NCBI GenBank assembly: GCA_024762925.1
Contig: JANTGM010000047.1
Coordinates: 1 to 42,360 of the forward strand
DNA: 42,360 bases
Direction: 5' to 3'
DNA from: Kofleriaceae bacterium
GTDB taxonomy: Bacteria; Myxococcota_A; Polyangia; Haliangiales; Haliangiaceae
Under the pieces are notes generated by a model. The model was not told where the DNA came from. It did not search any database and saw nothing but the letters and a program-made list of their open reading frames with translations. Each line of letters opens with the position of its first letter. Within the stretch, counting starts at the first letter, position 1. Position numbers and translations under genes: made by a program. Shown piece by piece: positions 26,780-35,851 of this stretch.

Positions 26780-28192
26780 ATGCAGGATGGCAGCTCAACG
26801 TCGCTTCTGGGGAGCGAGCTCGACAAGCGATACCGGATTCTCTCGCCCCTTGGCGAAGGGGGAATGGGAACCGTTTTTCTGGGCGAGCACATCCGCATTG
26901 GTCGCCAGGTCGCCATCAAAGTTCTCAATCCTGAACTCGCAAAATCCGAAGATTTTCTTGAGAGATTTGAGCGTGAGGCAATTGCTGCAGGGCGCCTCGA
27001 TCATCCCAACTGCGTTCCCGTCACCGACTCAGGCCACCTCGAAAATGGCACTGCATACTTGGTCATGGAGTTGGTTAGCGGCAAGAGTCTCGGTTTGGTT
27101 CTTGAAACCGAGCCACAGTTGTCGCCAGTTCGAGCGCTGCGCATCATTCGCCATGTTCTTCGAGGTCTGGGACATGCGCATGACTCAGGTATTGTTCACA
27201 GAGACATCAAGCCAGACAATATCATGCTGTGTGATCGAGAAGGCGACGACAACTTCGCTCGTCTACTCGACTTTGGAATCGCGAAACTTCGAGATGACGA
27301 TAGCCAAGACAAGGCGGCGCTCACCCAAGCGGGTGTGGCGGTGGGCACCCCAGCGTACCTGTCTCCGGAGCAAGCCCTTGGTGACACCATCGACAATCGA
27401 AGCGATCTCTACTCCTGCTCGGTGGTGCTCTTCAGCATGCTCTGTGGACGTCCGCCATTTGAAGCAGCCACCCCTATAGGAGTCCTAACAAAGCATGCAG
27501 GAGAGGAGCCGCCTCATCTCTGGGACCTGGCGCCACATCTGGAAGAGATGCCAGAATTGGATGCCCTTGTACAACGTGGGCTCGCGAAAGAACGACGGGA
27601 TCGATACCAGAGTGCGAACGAATATGTGCAGGCAGTAGACCTGTGCCTTATGCGGCTTGGTGCTCATCTCACACCAGTTCCCAACGTTCGGGCCATCACG
27701 AACTCATCGCACACAGGTTCCATACCTCAGCAAGCCCGCGCTGCATCGGTCGCCCAGGCCCAACTCGAAACGGCCAACACGGGACTTGCCCACGAAGCGC
27801 AAATCGCTCCCACAGCCATTGGGCCCAACCTCGAAGGCAAGCAGTTGCGAATGCGGAGAATGCTCGCTGCTGGCTTGCTGGTCATGATGATTGTTCTCGC
27901 CGTCATTCTCTCCACTCGCGGAGGTCACAGTTCCAATGCGTCGCTGCCACTTGTCAACACCGATGCCACACGCCAAGCGCTCGAGACGCAGCTTCGAGAA
28001 GGCAAGTCGTGCAAGAAAAGGTTGCAAGCCGTGGAAGCGCTCCAACTGCTCGGCGACAAGCGAGCGATTCCCAGCCTTAAGAAAGCTCGGCGCCGAATGC
28101 GCGGAGGACTCTTGGGTGTTGGTAAGAAAAACACCAATCGTTGCCTTGTGAAGGCCGCCAAGACGGCCATCCAGAGTCTCCAAAAGCGCTAG
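26780..28192 (+). CDS. Transmembrane Ser/Thr protein kinase
   Basis: 470 residues. A complete kinase domain at about 18-290: GEGGMGTVF glycine loop, K47 in VAIK, HRDIKPDN (140-147), DFG at 164-166, GTPAYLSPEQ. All catalytic residues are intact. A juxtamembrane linker (290-355) is followed by one membrane helix (about 358-382, MLAAGLLVMMIVLAVIL). The ~85-residue outside part contains a helical, basic HEAT-like segment (KKRLQAVEALQLLGDKRAIPSLKKAR) instead of PEGA or PASTA. The ligand is unknown. Stops of this gene and the convergent membrane protein gene overlap by 4 bases. An imperfect direct repeat (CATGCCAGGATG / CATGCAGGATGG) surrounds the start codon. Confidence 0.95.
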   Translation: MQDGSSTSLLGSELDKRYRILSPLGEGGMGTVFLGEHIRIGRQVAIKVLNPELAKSEDFLERFEREAIAAGRLDHPNCVPVTDSGHLENGTAYLVMELVSGKSLGLVLETEPQLSPVRALRIIRHVLRGLGHAHDSGIVHRDIKPDNIMLCDREGDDNFARLLDFGIAKLRDDDSQDKAALTQAGVAVGTPAYLSPEQALGDTIDNRSDLYSCSVVLFSMLCGRPPFEAATPIGVLTKHAGEEPPHLWDLAPHLEEMPELDALVQRGLAKERRDRYQSANEYVQAVDLCLMRLGAHLTPVPNVRAITNSSHTGSIPQQARAASVAQAQLETANTGLAHEAQIAPTAIGPNLEGKQLRMRRMLAAGLLVMMIVLAVILSTRGGHSSNASLPLVNTDATRQALETQLREGKSCKKRLQAVEALQLLGDKRAIPSLKKARRRMRGGLLGVGKKNTNRCLVKAAKTAIQSLQKR

Positions 28193-28767
28193 CTACTTGC
28201 TTCGCCAACGAGCTTCGCGCCTGAGAATATTCCCCAGACCCAGGAAGCGGCGAGCAAGGGCAGGCCAACGTTGACCACTGCCAGCGGTAGCCCAACCATG
28301 AACATTGACATCTGGGCAACCCCAACGGCATTGCGCCCTCCCACCATACTGCCCATACCAGGACACACCAGAGCATTGATGAAGAGAGCAGCCATCGCGC
28401 GCCCAGCGGACACCGGTTCGGTTGCCTGAGGCAGGTTGCGAAGTCGTGGAACCAGCGCTGTACAATCCCAATCGTCTGCCGGCCACTCTGGTCCCGCGGC
28501 TAGCGCCAAAGGTTGGGTACAATCGCACGCAACCGGAGTGGACTCTTCAAAGAGCGGTTCATCGGGCCTCTCTGGCATTAGGTAGCGCAAGTGCCCAACG
28601 TCGTTTGAGTCGAGTTCCAGCGTCCCTTCATCCACCATGCGCTGCATGTACTCCCTCGCTCTTGGGACGGAAAGTCCAAGCAAGAACGCAGCAGCACTAG
28701 GCGAGAGTTCAAAGGACGTCGTAAATGCCAATCGCAGAAATTCTGCTTCAAACCCTCGGTAGTCCAT
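28189..28767 (-). CDS. Small membrane protein with N-terminal winged-helix-like region
   Basis: 192 residues from the ATG at 28767. Residues 1-65 are helical with a pattern like a small DNA-binding or wHTH domain (LSPSAAAFLLGLSVPRAREYMQRMVDEGTLELD), common at the front of Myxococcota TM2-like proteins. Residues 70-125 are an acidic linker with several Cys and Pro. The last 60 residues are two or three hydrophobic segments (ALFINALVCPGMGSMVGG; MSMFMVGLPLAVVNVGLPLLAASWVWGIF), resembling TM2-type hairpins with GxGSxVGG. A TATAGT hexamer ends only a few bases before the ATG, so the mRNA may be leaderless. Longer frames upstream would cover this promoter-like sequence. Function unknown. Confidence 0.8.
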   Translation of the reverse strand: MDYRGFEAEFLRLAFTTSFELSPSAAAFLLGLSVPRAREYMQRMVDEGTLELDSNDVGHLRYLMPERPDEPLFEESTPVACDCTQPLALAAGPEWPADDWDCTALVPRLRNLPQATEPVSAGRAMAALFINALVCPGMGSMVGGRNAVGVAQMSMFMVGLPLAVVNVGLPLLAASWVWGIFSGAKLVGEASS

Positions 28768-29101
28768 CACTACTATAAGTCGACCGCTTCGAAAAAAACC
28801 GGAGTGCGATTCAGCCCCAATCCGATCTACCGTTTTGCCGGCATTCAACACACAATTGCTAAGCAGTACAGTCGCTTATCGGGCTCGTGCGAGTTGCCCC
28901 ACGACAACCAGCGCAACTGTGGTGCAAGGTATGCCCGCCGCATGAAAGCCACGGGCAACACCGACAAGTGCATAGACCGCAGGCGATAAGGCAGGTGTCA
29001 TCGGGTTTGCAATCCCCCTACTTCGCCCAATAAGATTGTTCAGCGTTCTACAAACATGTGAAAACCAAGGAACATGTTTGCATTCAAGCCAGGAAGCATC
29101 A
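28768..29101. other. Divergent intergenic region, 334 bases
   Basis: Holds the upstream regions of the membrane protein (-) and PilZ-like (+) genes. A hairpin at 29051-29080 is listed separately. Short frames on both strands (for example 28804-28989 +) have no signal, no ribosome-binding site and no recognisable family. No tRNA or other RNA gene could be folded by eye. Confidence 0.6.
29051..29080 (+). promoter_or_regulatory. 9-bp stem hairpin/palindrome before the PilZ-like gene
   Basis: CAAACATGT (29051-29059) pairs perfectly with ACATGTTTG (29072-29080) around a 12-base loop, ending 21 bases before the GTG start at 29102. Each arm itself contains the palindrome ACATGT, so this could be a two-site operator or a 5'-leader hairpin. 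Confidence 0.5.
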
Positions 29102-31054
29102 GTGGCGGAAACCAACACACGTCAAGCAAGCCGCGCTCCAGTAACGCTCAAGATTAAGTTCAAGAGCGAGACTCTCGACCAGTTCATCGAGCGCTACTCC
29201 GTGGATATCAGCCATGGCGGAATTTTCATCCGGACAAAAGACCCGCTCGCGGTTGGGACGGCACTCAAGTTCGAGTTCCAACTCAAAGATGCGACTCCCC
29301 TCATTGGTGGTGAAGGCACAGTTGTCTGGACACGTGAGCATGATCCAAGTCGCAGTGGCGTTTCACCAGGCATGGGTGTGCGCTTTGACAAGCTCCCAAG
29401 CGAGAGCCAAAAGGTCCTCGACAAGGTGCTCGCCAAGAAAGATGGCTCGGCCGGAGCCGAAGAAGAAGATGAAGAAATCGAGGACGAGGACGAGGGCGAG
29501 GGGTTTGGCGACGATTTTGTCGACACTCCAACACGAGTTGCTCCCGCCGCACTTGTCGATAGCCTAACCAATTCTGAGTTTGACGAGGGTGACATGACGC
29601 CCTTGCCCAAGCCCATGCCATTTCATGGCGACATGGACGACTTCAGCGATGAAGCGTTTTCCGAGTCGACCAGAGTGGCCTCTCTCGACAGCATCCTGGC
29701 CCAAGCAAAGAGCACCGAGAAGGACGACAGCGAATTCGACAATCAAGTCTTCGCAAGCACCGCGCCTCCAGCGCCAGCAGCTCCAACTCCCGCTCCCAAC
29801 CCAGTGTCTGCCGACGATTACGAGGATCCATTTGCCGACCTCAACGATGACGATGATGACGATGATGACGATGATGACCGCGCAGACACGGTCGCATTGG
29901 ATGATGATGACACTGGCGGCGATACCGATGAGGATGCAGCTCCTCTTCCGCCTGAGCCAGAGGTCGATGAACTTGAGGACGTCAAGGCTGCTGCTGCACC
30001 TGAACCGAACCCCGAGCCGACACCGAAGGTTGAACAACCTGCCGCTACTCCACCTCGCGCTGGTGCTACAACTGACGCACCGCCAAAGGCTGCTGTCTCA
30101 GTCGCTGTCGCTGAGCGTGAGAGCAGCAGCAGTATGCCGTGGATTGCAGTTGCAGCGGTGATCCTTCTTATTGGTGGTGCTGGCGGATTCTGGCTTCTCA
30201 ACAAGGGGGAAGACAAAGAGAAGGCGTCTGAGACGGCTGCAGTGCCTGCCGTGGCGATCGATGCAGCCAAGGTCAACGAAACTGCCATCAACGACCCAAT
30301 CAAAGATCCAAAGCCCGTCGATGAACCTCCTGTCCCGACAGTTTCTGTTGCTGTGACCACGGTTCCGGAAGGTGCCACGCTCACGGTTGAGGGCACAGAC
30401 ATTTCAGAGACCAGCCCGGCAACGCTCGAACTGCCAGAGGGCGAGACATCGGTAATTGTTGTGACCCATGAAGAGTTCCTATCGCAGAGCATTGAGGTTG
30501 TGCCCGATGGAACCGAGGTTGGGCCCATCACGCTGGTTGCCATGCCGCGAGTTCTGCACTTCACATCAACGCCACCTGGTGCGAAGGTGTTTGTGAACGG
30601 CCAAAAGCTTCCAGGTGTGACTCCACTGGACTTCCCGTTCAACTCGCGTATTGCAAGACGACCAACGATGAATGTGCAGTACCGCTTGCCACGGCACAAG
30701 ATGTGGGCTGCAAAGCTTCCAACTAAGGAAGGCTTTGTCGCTGTTGAGAAATCGTTAGTACGCACCATTGATGGCGAGTTGGTAGCGCTTCTCAACCGGC
30801 CATCAATCAAGCCACGGGTGCAAGAAAATCCAGTCGAGCCTCCTGTCGACGCCGATTCCACTGACACTGCCGATACCTCATCGAAGGACGATCCACCCAA
30901 GGACGACACCGTGAACGATGATCCACCCAAGGACACCGTGAACGATGATCCGCCAAAAGATGATCCGCCGAAAGATGATCCGCCGAAAGATGATCCGCCA
31001 AAGGATGAAAGCAGCGGAGGTGACGAAGAGCCGACCCCCGACTGGATGAAGTAG
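29102..31054 (+). CDS. PilZ-like, transmembrane, PEGA-type protein
   Basis: 650 residues from GTG at 29102 (AGGA 7 bases upstream); a longer frame from 29036 covers a hairpin. The N-terminal ~105 residues match the PilZ-like domain of myxobacterial paralogs: VTLKIKFKSETLDQFIERYSVDISHGGIFI, then GMGVRF. The DxSxxG motif is present but the RxxxR motif needed for cyclic di-GMP is not evident. A long acidic linker (105-340) includes an 11-Asp run. One membrane helix (about 345-369) is followed by PEGA-like domains (about 400-470 and 483-540; TTVPEGATLTVEG, TSTPPGAKVFVNG) and a DDPPK-repeat tail. Probably links a cytoplasmic signal to the envelope. The small lipoprotein gene follows by 6 bases. 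Confidence 0.88.
   Translation: MAETNTRQASRAPVTLKIKFKSETLDQFIERYSVDISHGGIFIRTKDPLAVGTALKFEFQLKDATPLIGGEGTVVWTREHDPSRSGVSPGMGVRFDKLPSESQKVLDKVLAKKDGSAGAEEEDEEIEDEDEGEGFGDDFVDTPTRVAPAALVDSLTNSEFDEGDMTPLPKPMPFHGDMDDFSDEAFSESTRVASLDSILAQAKSTEKDDSEFDNQVFASTAPPAPAAPTPAPNPVSADDYEDPFADLNDDDDDDDDDDDRADTVALDDDDTGGDTDEDAAPLPPEPEVDELEDVKAAAAPEPNPEPTPKVEQPAATPPRAGATTDAPPKAAVSVAVAERESSSSMPWIAVAAVILLIGGAGGFWLLNKGEDKEKASETAAVPAVAIDAAKVNETAINDPIKDPKPVDEPPVPTVSVAVTTVPEGATLTVEGTDISETSPATLELPEGETSVIVVTHEEFLSQSIEVVPDGTEVGPITLVAMPRVLHFTSTPPGAKVFVNGQKLPGVTPLDFPFNSRIARRPTMNVQYRLPRHKMWAAKLPTKEGFVAVEKSLVRTIDGELVALLNRPSIKPRVQENPVEPPVDADSTDTADTSSKDDPPKDDTVNDDPPKDTVNDDPPKDDPPKDDPPKDDPPKDESSGGDEEPTPDWMK
30886..31008 (+). 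repeat. 15-bp tandem repeat encoding DDPPK units
   Basis: Seven imperfect copies of DDPPK, with near-identical GATGATCCGCCGAAA units at 30957-31003 and two longer VNDDPPKDT copies earlier. It lies at the extracytoplasmic C-terminus of the PilZ-like protein. Unit changes keep frame, so length variation between strains is expected. Confidence 0.85.
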
Positions 31055-31060
31055 TTTCCC

Positions 31061-31777
31061 GTGGTGGCCGAACGCATACGTGGGCTCACGAAGCTCACGA
31101 TTGCGCTCCTTGTCCTATCGCGCGGGACCGGATGCAAGGACGACAATAGCTTTGCCAAAGGCAAGATGCCCGTCCCAAGCAAGGCTCGTCCCGACGGTTT
31201 TGAGGAGGTTGACACAGGCGTGCGTCCCGTCGTGGAAACCGATGAGAAAGCCGGAGAATCGCCCAAGAAGACCCCGCCTCCGAGCCCCAAGCGGCCCGCT
31301 TTCACAGATGCTGACATGAAGGAACTACGTGCCAGCTTGCCGACGCTCGAGGGAGAACTTGTCTTAGAAGCCTTGAGCGTCGTCGCCCACAGCCGAGTCG
31401 CCACCTTGACGATCTGCCTCAACAAGCCCCTGACCGAGGCAACCTCACAGGTGATTCGCGCCTACAAAGAAACGTGGCAGGACATCAAAGTATCGACCCC
31501 ACCAAAGAACAACAAGCACCGGCGCTTGAGCGCGAATGGCAAGCGATTTCGCATGACTGCTGGAGCTGTGGGCGGCAGCACCATTGGCTGCCCAAATCCC
31601 GAGACACACACCAAGGTGTCATTTCGATTTCAAGAACGCACGCCGCCTGGCCTTCCAAGCTCAGCGCTCAAGTTGGACGAAATCGCGCCTATGAAAAAGG
31701 GGTTGCCTGTGAAGGATCCGGCCGTTGGCCGCCCCGCACAAGGTACCGAATCGCCTCCTCCAGCCCCTCAAGACTGA
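31061..31777 (+). CDS. Lipoprotein of unknown function
   Basis: 238 residues from a GTG start. A signal peptide ([19 protein letters not shown]) has Cys25, but the lipobox RGTGC is not canonical at -3, so lipidation is likely rather than certain. A Pro/Lys linker follows. The C-terminal ~120 residues are alpha/beta ([40 protein letters not shown]) and end in a Pro-rich tail. No family is recognised. It follows the PilZ-like gene by 6 bases, so it is probably its partner. The 3' end overlaps antisense the end of the VWA gene by 89 bases. Confidence 0.75.
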   Translation: MVAERIRGLTKLTIALLVLSRGTGCKDDNSFAKGKMPVPSKARPDGFEEVDTGVRPVVETDEKAGESPKKTPPPSPKRPAFTDADMKELRASLPTLEGELVLEALSVVAHSRVATLTICLNKPLTEATSQVIRAYKETWQDIKVSTPPKNNKHRRLSANGKRFRMTAGAVGGSTIGCPNPETHTKVSFRFQERTPPGLPSSALKLDEIAPMKKGLPVKDPAVGRPAQGTESPPPAPQD

Positions 31778-32915
31778 GGTGATACATGGGAAAAATGCTC
31801 GCGATCGCCTCAATGGTGGTTCGAGGCCAGTAGCGCTTGGGCTCAGGGTTTAGCCATGCCGTGTAGCGGTAATGATCTTCTAGTCGTCGCAGCCAGGTCG
31901 CCCCAGCAGAGGCATTGTGGTGATAGAAATAAATCGACCCACCCGGCGACATGAGCTCGCCAGGATGCATGAGGGCATCACCGACGACAACCAAGCGCTC
32001 GTCGCGGCTCGTTCGGGCAATCAGCTCCGTCACGGAGACGGGTTTGCGAAATGCCGCATCCTCAAAGACATTTTCGTAGACGCAGTTGTGGAAGTAATAG
32101 TGCTCAAAGCTCGCAAAGCGCCCTGCTCGGGAGGCTGCGGTAAAGAGCCGCTCAACCATCAGCGAGTAGGCGTCCATTGAGCCTCCAACATCCATGAGCA
32201 GAATTAACTTCATGCGATTGCGCTTGGGAGGCGTGAAGACAAGGTCTAGGTCGCCGGCATTTTTGCAGGTTGCGTTCACGGTTTCCTCAATGTCGAGCTC
32301 TTCAACGGCACCTTCGCGACCAAGCCGTCGCAGCCCTCGCAAGGCCACGTCGATCTGCCGCACATCGAGAACGCGATCTTTTCGGTAGTCCCGATAGCGG
32401 CGCATCTCAGCAACCTGCATCGCCGACTTGCCACCACCCGGTCCGCCAACGCGCACGCCACTTGGGTGAAATCCACCGTGGCCGAAAGGCGATTTGCCTC
32501 CAGTGCCGATCCACTTCCCGCCTCCATCATGACGTTCTTTCTGCTCCTTGAGACGCTCTTCAAACATCTTCTTTAGCTCTTCGACATTGAGCTCCTCAAG
32601 CAGCTTCTTCTCCTCTTCACTAAGGCCTTCAAATTTCTTGGGGTCGCGAAGCCAGCTGAGCAAGTCGTTTGTTACCGCCGCGACATCGACATAGACGTCT
32701 TTGAAGTAGGCCAAGAATGCCTGATCAAAGGCGTCAAAGTTGCTCACGTCCTTAACGCAAATGCACCGTGCAAGCCTGTAGAAGCCGTCTAGAGACGAGT
32801 TGTGAAGCCCCTTGCTCATGGCTTCCATCAGGCCCATCCACTCGTGCGCCGAGACGTTGATGCCCTGCTTTCGCAGCTCGAAGAGGAACTCAATAAGCAC
32901 TAGTGCTTGCTCCAT
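31689..32915 (-). CDS. VWA domain protein (CoxE-like, MoxR partner)
   Basis: 408 residues from the ATG at 32915 (the frame is open 17 codons further, into a repeat-like spacer). The N-terminal half is helical with a charged coiled stretch ([28 protein letters not shown], about 100-130), then a Gly-rich linker. The C-terminal half is a von Willebrand A domain whose metal site reads MDVGGSMD (Asp242, Ser246), the usual variant in CoxE-like proteins. Such proteins act with MoxR AAA+ ATPases in maturation or metal insertion of other enzymes; the gene for one lies 129 bases upstream on the same strand. The client is unknown, as no candidate enzyme is beside the pair. Confidence 0.92.
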   Translation of the reverse strand: MEQALVLIEFLFELRKQGINVSAHEWMGLMEAMSKGLHNSSLDGFYRLARCICVKDVSNFDAFDQAFLAYFKDVYVDVAAVTNDLLSWLRDPKKFEGLSEEEKKLLEELNVEELKKMFEERLKEQKERHDGGGKWIGTGGKSPFGHGGFHPSGVRVGGPGGGKSAMQVAEMRRYRDYRKDRVLDVRQIDVALRGLRRLGREGAVEELDIEETVNATCKNAGDLDLVFTPPKRNRMKLILLMDVGGSMDAYSLMVERLFTAASRAGRFASFEHYYFHNCVYENVFEDAAFRKPVSVTELIARTSRDERLVVVGDALMHPGELMSPGGSIYFYHHNASAGATWLRRLEDHYRYTAWLNPEPKRYWPRTTIEAIASIFPMYHLSLEGLEEAIRYLVRGGQRPDPSQATPFS

Positions 32916-32949
32916 TGAGGTTGGTTCGTACCTCGTGCAGGGAATGTGA

Positions 32950-33032
32950 CTCCCGACGAGGCGCAAACACGGCGCTGGCCAGACGAGCGGAGCCAGCTCC
33001 TCTCGAAGAGCAAGTGAGCGATTTCAATACTC
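32950..33032 (-). repeat. Possible third, diverged copy of the dispersed repeat
   Basis: Read on the minus strand, TTCATGA-TATTGAA..CGCTCACT-G-CTTC aligns with the left arm of copies 1 and 2 over about 33 bases, then similarity fades to a shuffled set of CTGGC/CTCG words. It fills the gap between the MoxR and VWA genes. Weak. Confidence 0.3.
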
Positions 33033-33044
33033 ATGAAACAGGTA

Positions 33045-33860
33045 CTAGTTGTTACCGAGTATGGCCATGTCTTGTTCGTTCTTGAGAAGAGTTCCCAAGA
33101 AGGGAATGCCACCGCCAACACGGGCCAAGTCGACACCGGCCTTGCGGAGAGCGAAAATCCAGTCGATCAGCTCTGAGGTACTCGGACGTTTGCGAATTCG
33201 TGGAACGTCGCGCAGCTTAAAGAACAATTCTAAGCACTGGTCGAGAACCTGCTCTTCGATATCCGGGTGATGAACACGAACGATCTTCGTCATCAACTCC
33301 ACGCTGGGAAAGTCGATGTAGTGGAATATACAACGCCGCAAGAATGCATCCGGAAGCTCCTTCTCATTGTTTGAAGTGATGATCACAAGCGGCCGCTCTT
33401 TCGCGACGATTTCCTTCCCTGTCTCGTCGATGAAGAACTTCATCGCATCGAGCTCGGTTAGCAGATCGTTGGGAAACTCGATGTCTGCCTTGTCGATCTC
33501 ATCAATGAGCAGAACGACACGTTTCTCGGAAGCAAGCGATCGCCCCAGAGGCCCCAGCTTGATGTAGGAAGCAATGTCGTTTACATCAGCATCGCCAAAA
33601 CGGCTGTCGTGAAGCCTGGCAACCGTGTCGTAAACATAGAGTCCGTCTCGAGCCTTGGTCGTGGACTTCACATGCCAAGCGATTAGATCCATGCCAAGGG
33701 CCGACGCGACATTCTGGGCAAGCACTGTTTTCCCAGTGCCGGGCTCTCCACGGAGCAACAGGGGCTTCTCAAGCGCACAAGCCACGTTGACTGCCTGCTG
33801 CAAGTCTTCTGAGGCTATATAGGTCGTGGTTCCCGTAAATTGATTAAACGCGTCAGACAT
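33045..33860 (-). CDS. MoxR-family AAA+ ATPase
   Basis: 271 residues. Walker A GEPGTGKT at 38-45 and Walker B VVLLIDEIDKAD (Asp120, Glu121) are intact, followed by sensor 1 (LVIITSNNEKELPDAFLRRCIFHYIDFPS), which also holds the arginine finger region, and a helical lid. MoxR ATPases remodel protein complexes together with VWA partners; the VWA gene is directly downstream. Start ATG at 33860 begins the N-terminal helix just before the ATPase core (TYIASEDLQQAVNVACAL). It lies 80 bases from the amylase operon's 3' end (same strand) and could receive read-through, as no terminator hairpin is visible there; wait for order: transcription of the operon runs toward this gene. Confidence 0.93.
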   Translation of the reverse strand: MSDAFNQFTGTTTYIASEDLQQAVNVACALEKPLLLRGEPGTGKTVLAQNVASALGMDLIAWHVKSTTKARDGLYVYDTVARLHDSRFGDADVNDIASYIKLGPLGRSLASEKRVVLLIDEIDKADIEFPNDLLTELDAMKFFIDETGKEIVAKERPLVIITSNNEKELPDAFLRRCIFHYIDFPSVELMTKIVRVHHPDIEEQVLDQCLELFFKLRDVPRIRKRPSTSELIDWIFALRKAGVDLARVGGGIPFLGTLLKNEQDMAILGNN

Positions 33861-33940
33861 CTTGCGGGCACGCTATCACTCACCTCGTGTAGTTGGCGAT
33901 TTGCTTTTCTAGCTATTTGATTTTGCAGGTTGGATGCAAT

Positions 33941-35851
33941 TCACTGTTGGAGCAAGATCGCAGCGGAACGAGGAGGCAGGGTTATGGGGGCTGTCAAATC
34001 GCTCCCCTCAATGAGCTCGGTGTAGCTTCCACTGGGAACGCCCTCGGCGGTATTGCTTGTATCGGCGCGGTTTATCGCAACCACAATCCGCTCACTCCCG
34101 CGCACCATTTCGTACACGATCGTGTCATCGTTTACCGACAAGACGGTCTGCGTGCCACGTCGAAGCGCTCCCTGCTCCTTGCGAATTGTTCCTAGCGTAG
34201 CGAGACGCTGTCGCATCCAGTCTTGATGCTCACTTGTGCCGTCCCACTGCATGAAGCGTCGGTTGTCAGGATCTCCCGCGCCAGCCATTCCCAGTTCATC
34301 GCCGTAGTAGATTAATGGAACCCCCGGTGAGGTGAAGAGAAACGCGAAGCCCAAGGCCATTCGCTCGTAGGCGGCTCGTTCACTGGGTTGGCCTGGAGGG
34401 TTGTCCCAACCACTCCCCGTTGCAGTGTCCCAAACGCCATAGCGCGGCTGATCTTCGGCAAGATGAATCACTCGTGGAAGATCGTGGTTTCCGATGAAGG
34501 TGCTCATGATCGACGCTGGGTGGTAGGTCGCCTTTTGCGAGGTTAAGAAATTTCCTAAGTCTCGAAGGGATCCATCGCGCCGAAGCAAGGTGCGGGTCAA
34601 CTCTGCCCGCAAGGGAAAGTCGAATTGGCCGTCAAGCTGCGTGAGTGGGTCAACATAAGACGAGATCAATCCAGAGTCGGCGCTGAATGTCTCGCCAACC
34701 ATGTAGAAGTCCTCTCCGCGCTCTGGCTCGATTTCCTCGCGGACACGCTTTCGCAGATCGTAGAGCCAACTGCTTTCGATGTGTTTGATTGCATCAAGTC
34801 GCAAGCCATCGACCCCACTATTACGAATCCACTCCACGGCATTGTTTACCGACCAGGCTCGCGCATCGGGATTCGTGAAATTGAAATCGGGAAGATACTC
34901 GGTAAACCAACAACGACGACCTTGCTCGCCTTCCCAGCCACATCCAGAACCACACACGCAGTCACCACCAAAGCCGTTGTCATTTGGCCAAAACCAGCTT
35001 GGGTTCTCACTGTAAAGCGGGCTCTCCGAATGCACATGATTCATGGCGTAGTCGAGGATTACTTTGATGCCCCGTGCGTGCGCTGCATCCACCATCTCTT
35101 GCATATCGCTCAGGTTGCCCAAATGCGAATCAATTGCCTCCATGTCCCTGGGCCAATAGCCGTGGTACGCAGAGTAGCTGCGGCCGTCCGTGCCAAGTCC
35201 AGCGCCTGCTGCATTGTCGATCGGTGAGGTAATCCAAAGCACATTCACTCCGAGGTCGTCAAAGTAGCCAGCCTCGATTTGCTCGGTGAGCCCAGCCAGA
35301 TCACCACCTTGGTAGTTGGCTTCGTAGGGAACACCTTCAACAGGGGCATTGTTGCTCGCATCCCCATCGCGAAAGCGGTCAAGAAAGACAAAGTAGAGAA
35401 TGCCATCTCGCCAGTCAAAGGTGCTCTCGCTACATCCACAATCAGCCTGAATCACAGAGTTGAGATTCCCTGAGGCATCTGGTTGGCGACTCCGATTGAC
35501 AGGATCGAGCACCCACTCTTCCCCATCGAGCACAAACTTGTACTCAAGAAGCTCGCCATCCTGCATCTCAAGTTCCGTTGACCAAGTATCGCCGTTTCGT
35601 GTGAGGTCGAGCCCTGATGCCCAAGGCTCCGCACCAAACTCTCCGCGAAGCTCAACCCGACTCACACCCTGTTGAGCAGGATAGGAGAACGCAACGTTGC
35701 AAGTTGCTGTGCAAGGAGTCTGTGCATCGGTATCGGTTCCAGCGTCGTATGCCGGCCCCGCGTCAGAGGCTTCGGGCGTCACGGCACTAGAACATGCCCA
35801 CAAAAGCGAAAGAGAAACCAAGAGTGTCGCTGTGCTTAGAGTTTTTCTCAT
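33941..35851 (-). CDS. GH13 alpha-amylase lipoprotein with N-terminal starch-binding-like domain
   Basis: 636 residues. Signal MRKTLSTATLLVSLSLLWAC (Cys20; +2 Ser, not the inner-membrane retention Asp). A beta-sandwich at about 48-135 (VSRVELRGEFGAEPW, LLEYKFVLDGEEWVLDP) resembles CBM48/AMPK-type glycogen-binding domains. The GH13 barrel follows from about 147 with region I DYAMNHVH, region II GLRLDAIKH (nucleophile Asp353), region III VGETF (acid/base Glu387) and region IV FIGNHD (Asp457), all intact. It cuts internal alpha-1,4 bonds. AAGGAG lies 7 bases before the ATG, which overlaps the previous stop by 4 bases. Last gene of the alpha-glucan operon. Confidence 0.95.
   Translation of the reverse strand: MRKTLSTATLLVSLSLLWACSSAVTPEASDAGPAYDAGTDTDAQTPCTATCNVAFSYPAQQGVSRVELRGEFGAEPWASGLDLTRNGDTWSTELEMQDGELLEYKFVLDGEEWVLDPVNRSRQPDASGNLNSVIQADCGCSESTFDWRDGILYFVFLDRFRDGDASNNAPVEGVPYEANYQGGDLAGLTEQIEAGYFDDLGVNVLWITSPIDNAAGAGLGTDGRSYSAYHGYWPRDMEAIDSHLGNLSDMQEMVDAAHARGIKVILDYAMNHVHSESPLYSENPSWFWPNDNGFGGDCVCGSGCGWEGEQGRRCWFTEYLPDFNFTNPDARAWSVNNAVEWIRNSGVDGLRLDAIKHIESSWLYDLRKRVREEIEPERGEDFYMVGETFSADSGLISSYVDPLTQLDGQFDFPLRAELTRTLLRRDGSLRDLGNFLTSQKATYHPASIMSTFIGNHDLPRVIHLAEDQPRYGVWDTATGSGWDNPPGQPSERAAYERMALGFAFLFTSPGVPLIYYGDELGMAGAGDPDNRRFMQWDGTSEHQDWMRQRLATLGTIRKEQGALRRGTQTVLSVNDDTIVYEMVRGSERIVVAINRADTSNTAEGVPSGSYTELIEGSDLTAPITLPPRSAAILLQQ

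Noticed and set aside
28804-29118. Short frames on both strands in the gap before the PilZ-like gene
   Set aside because: No start signals, no domain, and they span the hairpin and upstream regions of both flanking genes.
29818-31425. 535-codon minus-strand frame rich in Ser, Gly and Thr
   Set aside because: It lies antisense to the PilZ-like gene and the next lipoprotein gene, which have recognisable domains; its composition mirrors their acidic and Pro-rich repeats.
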